64,000 bases of DNA from Methanogenium sp. S4BF (lineage in GTDB: Archaea; Halobacteriota; Methanomicrobia; Methanomicrobiales; Methanomicrobiaceae), in contig NZ_CP091277.1 in assembly GCF_029633965.1 (NCBI RefSeq), forward strand, positions 1,919,940-1,983,939. Direction: 5' to 3'. Below, piece after piece: positions 19,604-27,639 of this stretch. The stretch's first letter is position 1; each line of letters starts with the position of its first letter. The notes below the pieces were generated by a model. The model was not told the origin of the DNA. It did not search any database and saw nothing but the letters and a program-made list of their open reading frames with translations. The position numbers and the translations under genes are program-made.

Positions 19604-21483
19604 ATGATTCCCTCGGAGGTGACCGGTTTGGTATACGGGAAGGTGTCGAAGGTGTAAACCGCTGCAAAGAGCTCATACTCACCAGCTGCGGCATTCAGGG
19701 GCACCTGCACATATACCGGAATTCCGGTCTTCTCTGTCCCTGCCTCCAGTTCCACCGTGGCAAGGCCGCAGAGACTGTTTCCTTCGGCATCAACACCGGA
19801 GACGACAATCACGTACCATCCCGCTTCAGCCTTCGTCACATTGAGCCGTGCGAGGAAGCTACAGCCCGGTGCAGCCCCGGTGTCTGCAATGGTAAAGGCG
19901 CCGATGTCATCTTCCGGCACACTGACATGAATGGTCACACAGTCGGGAAGACCGGTCGTTTCAGCCGGAAGGATGTCACCCCATCCCGAGTACCAGAAGG
20001 TAAAGGTGTCGCCATCGCGGGCCGGCTGGTCAATGCCGACCATGGAGGCTTCTCCATTGTCAAACTGCTGCCAGTACCGCCCGGTCACTCCATCATATCC
20101 CATATCACCAAGGAGGTTCAGGGAAGAGCCCCAGGCGCCGGTGGAGGTGTCAACCGTAAACCCGCAGGCGGCGGCAGCGGCGTGGAGGGCACCTGCTGCA
20201 GTGGTTTCGTTTACAAGTGTGCCGTCAGTGAGTGCCACCTCCGTGCCTTCGTGCAGGACAACGGTGGCCTCGGCAGCCGCACCCGGCCCGAAGGCAAATA
20301 GAGTGTTCGTATACTCAGCGCCGATGAAGAGTGTACCGTCTGCGACAGCAGGCGATGAGCCCCAGAACGAGGCCCAGTTCCCGCCTTCCGGTGCAGGGAG
20401 GATGTATGACCAGAGCACAGTTCCGTCCGCAGCAGAGAAGGCATAGAGGGTGGACTGCTCCTCACTGGTGCCGGCATAGACATAATCACCGGCAATCACC
20501 GGGGATGAGGCGATTTCAGCAGTCGTAGCGGACTGCCATACCGGGGGTGCCGTGATATCGGTGGCATCCAGACAGATGAGACCTTCGTCACCTGTTCCCA
20601 CATAAAGCAGACCGGCGGTTTCGTCAAGCGCCGGGGTGCCGATGGTGCCTGCAATCGTGCGGGTCGCACAAATGCTGCCGTCTGCAAAAGAGAGTTCATA
20701 GAGCGTTGCCTCTGTTGTCGCAAAGAGCGAGGCGGTGCCGATGACAGGCGCCGACTTGATGGTGCCATCCAGGGTGATATTCCAGAGTTCTGACCCGGTT
20801 GCCGTATCATATGCAAAGAGGGTAGTGAGATTGGACGGGAAGTAGACCACACCGTCTGCTGCAGCAGGGGCGGTGTAGTAGGTGGCATCCGTCCACCCGG
20901 CGTCCCAGGCACCGAACGCAACCGACCAGACCTCACTGCCGTCTGCCGGGGAATAGACATGCAGGCCGCCGTCAGAGGGGGTCAGCACATACAGCAGGCC
21001 GTCATAAAAGAGCGGCGACGATGAGAGACCGAAAAATCCGGGGTTTTCATCCGCCTGGACAGACCAGACCAGACTGCCGTCTGCGGTATCAAGAGCACAG
21101 AGATACCCGTCTGTACCGCCGACGATGAGGAGGTCATCTGCGATCGTAAGGCCCGACTGGGAGCCGGCTGCATACGTCCAGACCTCAACACCGGTTGTCG
21201 TATTATAACAGAAGACCGCAGGCACTGCCTCCGGGTGGTTCCAGTCAGCAATGGTCGCGATATAGACGCGGTCACCTGCCACCACCGGGGACGCATCGAT
21301 CCAGCCGGGTGAGGCCGACCAGCGGATATTTTCCGAGAGCGGGCCCGCATCCGGGACATATCCCGTACGCCGGGCATCACCATGGAAGGTGAGATAGTCA
21401 GCAGCTGTACAGCCCTGCACCATGATGAGTACCATCATAATGAGGAGAGAGAGACGAAGAGCCGTTTTGGGAAACATAAACAA
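19588..21483 (-). CDS. Exported PQQ-like beta-propeller + DUF4430 protein
   Basis: A 631-residue protein with a signal peptide ending near VQGCTAAD, possibly a lipobox-type Cys. Residues about 30-400 are a PQQ-type propeller with repeated GLLYVGTGDEGLICLDA, YLCALDTADGSLVWSV and TLYAFSAADGTVLWSY blades. Residues about 405-500 match DUF4430 (AACGFTVDTSTGAWGSSLNL; RYWQQFDNGEASMVGID; DGDTFTFWYSGWG). The final about 120 residues are a beta domain. It follows btuD after 103 bp and overlaps the next DUF4430 gene. Propeller plus transcobalamin-like domain next to BtuCD suggests a surface cobamide-binding role. Confidence 0.78.
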   Translation of the reverse strand: MFMFPKTALRLSLLIMMVLIMVQGCTAADYLTFHGDARRTGYVPDAGPLSENIRWSASPGWIDASPVVAGDRVYIATIADWNHPEAVPAVFCYNTTTGVEVWTYAAGSQSGLTIADDLLIVGGTDGYLCALDTADGSLVWSVQADENPGFFGLSSSPLFYDGLLYVLTPSDGGLHVYSPADGSEVWSVAFGAWDAGWTDATYYTAPAAADGVVYFPSNLTTLFAYDTATGSELWNITLDGTIKSAPVIGTASLFATTEATLYELSFADGSICATRTIAGTIGTPALDETAGLLYVGTGDEGLICLDATDITAPPVWQSATTAEIASSPVIAGDYVYAGTSEEQSTLYAFSAADGTVLWSYILPAPEGGNWASFWGSSPAVADGTLFIGAEYTNTLFAFGPGAAAEATVVLHEGTEVALTDGTLVNETTAAGALHAAAAACGFTVDTSTGAWGSSLNLLGDMGYDGVTGRYWQQFDNGEASMVGIDQPARDGDTFTFWYSGWGDILPAETTGLPDCVTIHVSVPEDDIGAFTIADTGAAPGCSFLARLNVTKAEAGWYVIVVSGVDAEGNSLCGLATVELEAGTEKTGIPVYVQVPLNAAAGEYELFAAVYTFDTFPYTKPVTSEGIICTVQ

Positions 21484-21586
21484 ACCTATTGTTACTAACT
21501 CAATATAATTTGCTAAATTTATATTTAGCTATATCCGAATAAATGTGTATACCGGTGCTGAGTCTAAAAAGGGAGGGGAAAACCGG

Positions 21587-22840
21587 TTAGACACGGTCTC
21601 GGGCCAGAACAAGCCGCTCAATCTCCCGGTAAAGGCTACTGCGCGATGAGACGACCGGGCACCCCGCAGCCCGTATCGCTGCAAGGAAGGACCCGTCCCC
21701 TGCGGGTGTGCAGTCGGTGAACTCCTCACCGGGCGGCATAAAGAGGAGAAGCCGGGAGCGGCGGGTGCTGGTGAGCGCCTGGATATTCGGCAGATTGCCC
21801 TCCCCCACCGGCATGGCGGTGAGAATAACTGCATCCGCCTCGTCGAGATATACGCCGAGCGCCTCACAGACAGCAGGGGTGATGGGGGCAAAAGCAGGCA
21901 CCGTAATACAGGGAATTCCAAGCCGTGATGCAGCCGCAAAGTCTGAATCCATCGGTGAGAGCACGCCTGCCGTCAGGAGACATCCGGCCGCCGTGAGCGT
22001 ATACATCAGCCCCGCACCAGTGCCCCCGCCGGAGATGATATGGATACGGGCGCCACGAAGGGCGGGCGGGACCCCTTCGCTCAGGGGTGTGACCAGTGGC
22101 CTGCCGGTGACCGGATTGGTCTGGACCATCGCGGTGATACCGTATTCATCCCGCAGGCGCTCCATCGTGAGCACCTCGGCAGGCGTACCCATCGCACGGA
22201 TGCGCCCCCCCGCCATAAGCACAATCCGGTCGCAGAACTCGGCGGCAAGGTTCAGGTCATGGAAGACCCCGATCTTGGTGACACCTTCCCCCAAATCACG
22301 GACGATGGAGAGGATCTCCACCTGATGATTGATGTCGAGGTGGGCGGTCGCCTCATCGAGAAGAATCACCCTCGGCTGCTGGGCAAGCGCACGAGCAATG
22401 ATTACCCGTTGCCGTTCCCCGCCGGAGATGTCGGTGACCGGCCGGTCCGCGAGATGGGCGACATTGGTCACCTCCATTGCCTCCCGCACGATGCGGTAAT
22501 CGTCGGCATTTTCCTTTGCAAACCGCTCCTTATGGGGGAAACGGCCCATCATGACGATATCAGCGACCGTATACGAGAAGTTCATCGCCGTCTCCTGCGG
22601 GACGACACCCACCGTGCGGGCCAGTTCTTTCTGCCCGAAGTCGGTGATCGCCCGCCCCTCCAGCGTCACCACACCTCCGGAGACGTTCAGCACCCGGCTG
22701 ATGGCCTTTAAGAGTGTGGTCTTTCCCGATCCGTTGGGGCCGATAATGCCGATGAACGCGCCTTTTCCTGCAGCAAACGTAATCTCCCCGATGATATCTT
22801 TGCCGCCGTAGCCTGCACAGAGGTCTTCCACATCGATCAT
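21587..22840 (-). CDS. btuD: Cobamide ABC transporter ATP-binding protein with long C-terminal extension
   Basis: A 417-residue protein. The first about 255 residues are a FecE/BtuD-type ATPase with Walker A GPNGSGKTTLLK, signature DISGGERQRV, Walker B VILLDEATAHLD and switch His in VFHDLN. Such ATPases usually stop near 260 residues; here about 160 more follow (HIISGGGTGAGLMYTLTAAG; SRLGIPCITVPAFAPITPA; DEADAVILTAMPVGEGNLPN), an alpha/beta Rossmann-like domain. Its start overlaps the btuC stop by 4 bases. Iron-siderophore transport is the alternative, but the BtuF-like receptor and DUF4430 neighbours favour cobamides. Confidence 0.88.
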   Translation of the reverse strand: MIDVEDLCAGYGGKDIIGEITFAAGKGAFIGIIGPNGSGKTTLLKAISRVLNVSGGVVTLEGRAITDFGQKELARTVGVVPQETAMNFSYTVADIVMMGRFPHKERFAKENADDYRIVREAMEVTNVAHLADRPVTDISGGERQRVIIARALAQQPRVILLDEATAHLDINHQVEILSIVRDLGEGVTKIGVFHDLNLAAEFCDRIVLMAGGRIRAMGTPAEVLTMERLRDEYGITAMVQTNPVTGRPLVTPLSEGVPPALRGARIHIISGGGTGAGLMYTLTAAGCLLTAGVLSPMDSDFAAASRLGIPCITVPAFAPITPAVCEALGVYLDEADAVILTAMPVGEGNLPNIQALTSTRRSRLLLFMPPGEEFTDCTPAGDGSFLAAIRAAGCPVVSSRSSLYREIERLVLARDRV

Positions 22841-23862
22841 GCCCGCATCCTCCTGCGCAACAGCATGATGAAGAAGGGCGCACCGACAAAGGAGGTGATC
22901 ACCCCTACCGGCATCTCACCCAGAAACGACCGCGTGAGGGTGTCAGCCGCCAAAAGAAAGAGCCCGCCGGCAAGCATTGCCGCCGGAAAGAGAATGCGGT
23001 GATCCGGGCCGACCACCAGCCGCATGATGTGCGGGGTGATGAGCCCGATGAAGCCGATCGACCCGGCAATGGATACCGCAACCGCCGTAAGGGCCGATGA
23101 GACAAAGAGTAAGATTCGCTTGAACTGCTCGACATTGACCCCGAGGTGCAGGGCATCCTCTTCTCCCAGTGAGAGAATATTCAGGTCGCGGGCGAGAACA
23201 AACAAAAGAACCCCTCCGACAGGGATCAAAAGACCGAGCCGGACATCATCCCATGAGACGTTCCACAGGCCGCCCATCAGCCAGAAGACTATCTGGTGCA
23301 GGCTGTTTCCCGCCGAATACATGAGAAACGAGAGTATGGACGAGAAGAACATCGAAATCGCGACACCGGTCAGAAGCAGGGTCTCCACCGGGGCACGCCC
23401 GTTGCGGGTTGCAATGGCATAGACCAGGAAGGTTGACCCAAGTGCACCCAGGAAGGCGAAAAGCGGCAGAAGGAAGCCGCCCATAAAGACGATGGTGAAA
23501 GCGGCGCCAAACGCTCCACCTGCAGAGGTGCCGATGATATAGGGGTCTGCCATCGAATTCCTGAAGAGCCCCTGCATCGCCGTGCCGGCCGCAGCAAGAC
23601 CGGCACCGACGAGTATTGCGGCAATCACCCGCGGGAGACGGATGGAGTAGATGATGAGGTACGAGGTCTGGTCAGAGAAGAATCCTGCAGTGTCCCCGCC
23701 GGAGAAGAGGGCCATAAGCATACCCGGGATATCATCCGGGATGAACGCAGAAAACGGTACCGTCGTCGGCCCGAGGCTCAGTGCGAGGAAGAATGCACAG
23801 ACAAGCATGGCTCCGAGGAGGGTGATAATGCTGGCAGTCCGGGCACGCGAGATCTCAGGCAT
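22837..23862 (-). CDS. btuC: Cobamide ABC transporter permease
   Basis: A 341-residue FecCD/BtuC-family permease with about ten membrane helices. Typical segments are IRLPRVIAAILVGAGLAAAG, MQGLFRNSMADPYIIGTSAG, IAGSIGFIGLITPHIMRLVV and DTLTRSFLGEMPVGVITSFV. It is the first gene of the B12 locus and overlaps btuD (ATGA). It starts 47 bp after the sulfopyruvate decarboxylase gene on the same strand, so it could be read through from the coenzyme M genes or have its own promoter in that gap. Confidence 0.92.
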   Translation of the reverse strand: MPEISRARTASIITLLGAMLVCAFFLALSLGPTTVPFSAFIPDDIPGMLMALFSGGDTAGFFSDQTSYLIIYSIRLPRVIAAILVGAGLAAAGTAMQGLFRNSMADPYIIGTSAGGAFGAAFTIVFMGGFLLPLFAFLGALGSTFLVYAIATRNGRAPVETLLLTGVAISMFFSSILSFLMYSAGNSLHQIVFWLMGGLWNVSWDDVRLGLLIPVGGVLLFVLARDLNILSLGEEDALHLGVNVEQFKRILLFVSSALTAVAVSIAGSIGFIGLITPHIMRLVVGPDHRILFPAAMLAGGLFLLAADTLTRSFLGEMPVGVITSFVGAPFFIMLLRRRMRA

Positions 23863-23909
23863 ATGAATTCTCTAGTACCGTTGGAGCGGTTAACTAAAAT
23901 GTGTTTGCT

Positions 23910-25064
23910 TTAACCAAACAGAGTTTGTTTCATCGCAGGAGACCAGACCGCCCCCATGAACCGGTCCCTGATGTCCCTTGCACGGAAGGGGATCGACAGG
24001 GCTTTCGAATTGCCGGGGGCAATAACAGCATGGATAAAGCGGGGGCCGGAGCTGTGCGAACGGAAGGCCGCACGGATGCTCTCCTCATCCTGCACCTTGC
24101 AGGTGTTCGTGATGCCCGCTCCGCGGGCCAGCAGCTCAAGGTCAGCGACCGCATATGCATGGGTCGGCTGATCGCCGGTGCTGCCGAATGACCCGTTGTC
24201 AAGAGCGATGATCGTGAGATTTGCCGGCGCCTCCGCTGCCACCACCGGCAGAATGGCTGTCCCCAGAAGGCTCCCGTCCCCGTCAAAGACAACGACATCC
24301 CTGTCCTGCCCAAGGGCGAGCCCCAGACCGATGGGTGTCGCCTGCGTGTAACTGCCCATCATGTAGAAGTTCTCCGGCCGGTCCCGAACCGCATAGAGTT
24401 CATTTCCGGGAACGCCAAGATTCGTGACCACCAGTTCATCGGTGAGGAGGGATGCGACTGCAGCGATGGCATCCGCCCGCCGCCAGAACGGCTGGGTGAT
24501 CGTTCGTTCGTATGCAAGGCTGATATCACGGTTGCGGAGGGGAAAAATCTGAGCGGGCGGGACTCCGGCTGTACCCCCGATTCCTTCCCATACCTTCGGG
24601 GAGACAAGAATAATATGCGGCCGGTGGTGTTCAAAGGCATCGGCAATGGCTCCCTCGATACGATCGAGGTCCCCCGCCTCGTGCACCACCGTATAGACGA
24701 TATCCAGCGCATCCAGAAGATCGGGAAGATGGATATTGAACGGCATCTGCACCTCCGTCTTCTCCCGGTGGACACCACGCCATGAGGCAAGGACAGGGAG
24801 CGGGAGTTCATATGGCACCGGGAGCGTCATTATCGCATTGAGCATGGTGCCAAGTCCCGAGCTCTGGATATGCATCATCGGCCGGTTTCCTGCAAGGAAG
24901 AGACCGGCACAGAGGCCGACACCATCCTCCTCGCGCATAACCGTGATGTGCCGGAAGTTCTCCTGAATCAGACAGTACAGACCCTGTGTCCGGTCACAGG
25001 GCAGGCTGACCACCGTGTCCACACCGGCGGAGGCGACATACCGCAGGGCGCTCTCTTCATGCAT
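23910..25064 (-). CDS. comDE: Sulfopyruvate decarboxylase, fused alpha and beta subunits
   Basis: A 384-residue TPP enzyme that decarboxylates sulfopyruvate to sulfoacetaldehyde in coenzyme M synthesis. The N-terminal half is ComD-like, with the cofactor glutamate in VMREEDGVGLCAG and MHIQSSGLGTMLNAIMTL. The C-terminal half is ComE-like, with the TPP/Mg motif VVFDGDGSLLG ending at LDNGSFGSTG. In Methanocaldococcus the two are separate genes; here they are one polypeptide, as in other Methanomicrobiales. It lies 36 bp after the ComF-type gene. Confidence 0.92.
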   Translation of the reverse strand: MHEESALRYVASAGVDTVVSLPCDRTQGLYCLIQENFRHITVMREEDGVGLCAGLFLAGNRPMMHIQSSGLGTMLNAIMTLPVPYELPLPVLASWRGVHREKTEVQMPFNIHLPDLLDALDIVYTVVHEAGDLDRIEGAIADAFEHHRPHIILVSPKVWEGIGGTAGVPPAQIFPLRNRDISLAYERTITQPFWRRADAIAAVASLLTDELVVTNLGVPGNELYAVRDRPENFYMMGSYTQATPIGLGLALGQDRDVVVFDGDGSLLGTAILPVVAAEAPANLTIIALDNGSFGSTGDQPTHAYAVADLELLARGAGITNTCKVQDEESIRAAFRSHSSGPRFIHAVIAPGNSKALSIPFRARDIRDRFMGAVWSPAMKQTLFG

Positions 25065-25100
25065 CGCCGGTCACCTCCATACTGCACCGCGAAGAGATAT

Positions 25101-26333
25101 TCATAACAGGAACTCCCCCCTCAGGAGCTGATCTTTCAGCCGCCTGCAGAGTGCCTCTGCACGTGAGCGGTCTGACTGCCGGAGCACGATGGGCACAGCG
25201 ATGGTGCTGTCGTCCGTCTGGTGCAGGGCACCTGCCTGCATCGTATATACCCCGTTCGGGCAGGTATGCACACAGGTGCCGCATGAGACACAACGGGAGC
25301 GCATGATTCCGCCTCCCATCATTACCGCCTTCGTCGGGCAGGCCCCGGCGGCGGTGCAGGGCCCGCAGAAGAGGCAGTGAAGGGGATTCACCTGCACCGT
25401 GAGTTCGGTTCCCTGCCAGACATCACCATAGGTTGCGGCTGAGAACGGGGCACGGTCGGTGATGTCTGCTATCGGCAGGGCGATCTGCTCATCTGTTACC
25501 GAGAGGCGGGCGATGTCATCTGCCGTGAGGACCGGCAGGGCAATGGCGACCGAGGTGAGGCATTCCGGCCCGTGGGCAGTCACAAATCCTCCCATGTACT
25601 CACCGTCCATCGCACTGAGCCCGGCACAGGCGGCGATGTTCCGGCGTTCCGGTGTGCTCCGTGTGCCTTCCCCCATGACTATACCCGGAGCGCCGTTTAC
25701 CAGAAGCGGGGTGCCCGGCCGGATATGCATAAGGCCAGGGTCGTTTTCGACCGGGTTTATTTCCCCGCACCCCGAAACGGTCGCCGCCCTCATATGGCCT
25801 TCCAGCGGCAGGACCGAGAATATGGTGTCGAGAGGGGCGGCTCCGCGGTTGACAAATGCGGTGTAATTGCGAAAACAGCTCCGGGTGGTGAAGATACGGG
25901 CAGAAGTGAGGTCTTCGATGAAGACAGTGTTCTCAAAGGTCTTTCCTCCGGCCTCTGCTATCACATCGACCTCTTTCCCGTCAACCAGATCCCGGAAGAG
26001 GTGGCCACCGCCATAGCTCTCCGAGGCGGCGGCAGTGCCGGAGACGATGAGGTCCACGGTGCCCAGCCGTTCATTCGGACAGGGGCCAGGAAAGGCGGGA
26101 ACACCATTGAGGGTGACCCTGTCGGCCCGGAGGAACGCACCGGGGGGTGCAACAGGTACGGTCATCACGGCAGCGGTGCCGGACATGACCCCAAAGGTGC
26201 CGGTCGTGACGATATCCACCTCTGCTGCTGTCGGGATGTCACCCGCCCGCACCCGTTCTTTCATCTCCATCGCCGTCCAGACGGTGGCCTCCCCGCGGGC
26301 CAGCCGATCCCGGACTTCCTGCATCGTCTTCAT
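25101..26333 (-). CDS. comF: HcyBio-family (COG1900) protein with two 4Fe-4S motifs, probable ComF
   Basis: A 410-residue protein. Residues about 1-310 are the HcyBio (DUF39/COG1900) domain, with conserved GTFGVMSGTAAV, CFRNYTAFVN, VSGCGEINPVENDP and GIVMGEGTRSTPERRN. Residues about 325-385 hold two ferredoxin motifs, CLFCGPCTAAGACP and CVSCGTCVHTCP. One COG1900 member makes homocysteine from aspartate semialdehyde; another, MJ1681/ComF, converts sulfoacetaldehyde to coenzyme M. Adjacency to comDE makes ComF the better guess. The name is by family and neighbour, not by a residue that separates the two. Confidence 0.8.
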   Translation of the reverse strand: MKTMQEVRDRLARGEATVWTAMEMKERVRAGDIPTAAEVDIVTTGTFGVMSGTAAVMTVPVAPPGAFLRADRVTLNGVPAFPGPCPNERLGTVDLIVSGTAAASESYGGGHLFRDLVDGKEVDVIAEAGGKTFENTVFIEDLTSARIFTTRSCFRNYTAFVNRGAAPLDTIFSVLPLEGHMRAATVSGCGEINPVENDPGLMHIRPGTPLLVNGAPGIVMGEGTRSTPERRNIAACAGLSAMDGEYMGGFVTAHGPECLTSVAIALPVLTADDIARLSVTDEQIALPIADITDRAPFSAATYGDVWQGTELTVQVNPLHCLFCGPCTAAGACPTKAVMMGGGIMRSRCVSCGTCVHTCPNGVYTMQAGALHQTDDSTIAVPIVLRQSDRSRAEALCRRLKDQLLRGEFLL

Positions 26334-26678
26334 TGTGCGCTCTTCTTCGTAAGGACACTTATAGTATTCTCTTCTTCTGCACTCTTCTTAGCAGGAACAC
26401 TGATACGATTCACTTCTTCAGCGGCCTGCACATGCATCTGATGTCAGGTGAACGGATGCCTGTTCTTCAACCAGATCGGGAGGGTACACCTCTCATTTGT
26501 ATCACGGGCATACACCCCCCGCCGTTTCACACGGCCCGATGCGTACCATCAGATTTTTCAGATGCGCCCCCGGAAATGAATACGCAACCTTTTTTCCTGC
26601 CAAAATGTACATCTCTGTCAGGAAGAGTCATCATGATATACCAGAGAATGCCACATACGGTGCCAGGGAGGGGCCAGT
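26334..26678. other. Intergenic region between comF and the universal stress gene
   Basis: 345 bp between divergent genes. It should hold both promoters; an ATGATATAC stretch near 26634 is a weak TATA candidate for the plus-strand gene, and GGGAGGGG just before 26679 is its ribosome binding site. I see no RNA gene or protein-like frame. Confidence 0.4.
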
Positions 26679-27152
26679 ATGCTTTTTGACACTGTCTGCC
26701 TTGCCACCGACTTCTCTCCTGTGTCTGCACGGGCGGCGGACTATGTCCTCCGCCTCACAGATGCCGGGTGCAGGAAGGTCGTGCTCCTGCACGTCTCGGA
26801 TGCCCCAAAAGAACAGTTCGTCATCGCTGAACCGCCCGGTCTGGATGCAGATTCGGCCACGCTCTATGAAGATACGCTCCGTGACCGCCTTCACCGGGAA
26901 AGCCAGCAGCTGATGACGGAGACTGTCTGCCGCTTCCGCGAGGCTGGGCTTGAGGTGGAGCCGGTGATCCTCAGCGGCAACCCGGCAGATGAGATCGTCC
27001 GGATTGCAGAGAGCAGGGAGGCCTCCCTCATTGTCGTGGGTGCTCACGGGAGAACAGGCCTTTCACATGCATTCCTCGGCTCAGTATCCGCGGATGTGAT
27101 CCGGCGGGCCCGCCAGCCCGTGCTTGTGGTGCGGGGTTCGGAATCAAAGTGA
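26679..27152 (+). CDS. Universal stress protein (UspA family)
   Basis: A single Usp domain of 157 residues. It starts MLFDTVCLATDFSPVSARAA and ends with the ATP-binding signature G-A-H-G then nine residues then G-S (GAHGRTGLSHAFLGSVS), so it belongs to the nucleotide-binding MJ0577-like class. A good SD (GGGAGGGG) precedes the ATG. These proteins modulate stress survival or act on neighbouring partners. No partner gene is evident here. Confidence 0.9.
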   Translation: MLFDTVCLATDFSPVSARAADYVLRLTDAGCRKVVLLHVSDAPKEQFVIAEPPGLDADSATLYEDTLRDRLHRESQQLMTETVCRFREAGLEVEPVILSGNPADEIVRIAESREASLIVVGAHGRTGLSHAFLGSVSADVIRRARQPVLVVRGSESK

Positions 27153-27639
27153 GAATGAGGCTTTCCTTTCCGGCAGATCTTCACTGAAGTCCCATTTCAC
27201 CCGTTTTTCCAATAGGTGCCTCATTCCGCCGCACTTACGCGTTTCCTCCCGATAACCATCCTGCACCGGTGTTCACAATCCCGTATTCTCTTCTGACCCG
27301 AAATTAATACGGCTGGAGAATTGAGAGTTAAAAGCTAAATGGACGACTAAATTGGGCAAAAAAGGAAGAATAAGATTCACGGAAAAGTGACCTGACCGGC
27401 AGACATGATATTCGGATATACCAAGGTGCCTCCACCGGGCGGATATCGAAACTGTATCATTCTCTTTGATTCTGAAACGGGCGGGCGATGAGGGCGGCTC
27501 CACCCATCCGGAGACATGCCATACCGCAGTCACCATAAACCGCCCTATTCTTTTTTTATATAGAGAACCCTAATCTGTATGGAATCGAAAACCCGTGTGG
27601 TTGTGTGCCTGAAACCATAAAGGGGGATTTGGATAAACC
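27153..27639. other. Long upstream region of hppA
   Basis: 487 bp without a convincing gene. The downstream end carries the hppA promoter and ribosome binding site (GGGGGATTTGG before the ATG). The remainder shows no tRNA-like fold, repeat array or coding frame that I can support. Confidence 0.5.
27554..27563 (+). promoter_or_regulatory. TATA box of the membrane pyrophosphatase gene
   Basis: A T-tract running into TTTATATAG lies about 80 bases before the ATG at 27640. Transcription would begin near 27585-27590, giving a leader of about 50 bases. It is one of the strongest TATA matches in the window, consistent with a highly expressed gene. Confidence 0.6.

Noticed and set aside
23863-23909. 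Cobalamin riboswitch upstream of btuC
   Set aside because: The gap is only 47 bases, too short for a cobalamin aptamer, and no B12-box-like sequence is visible.
25572-26441. Plus-strand frame of 289 codons opposite comF
   Set aside because: Shadow of the COG1900 protein; no family features of its own.
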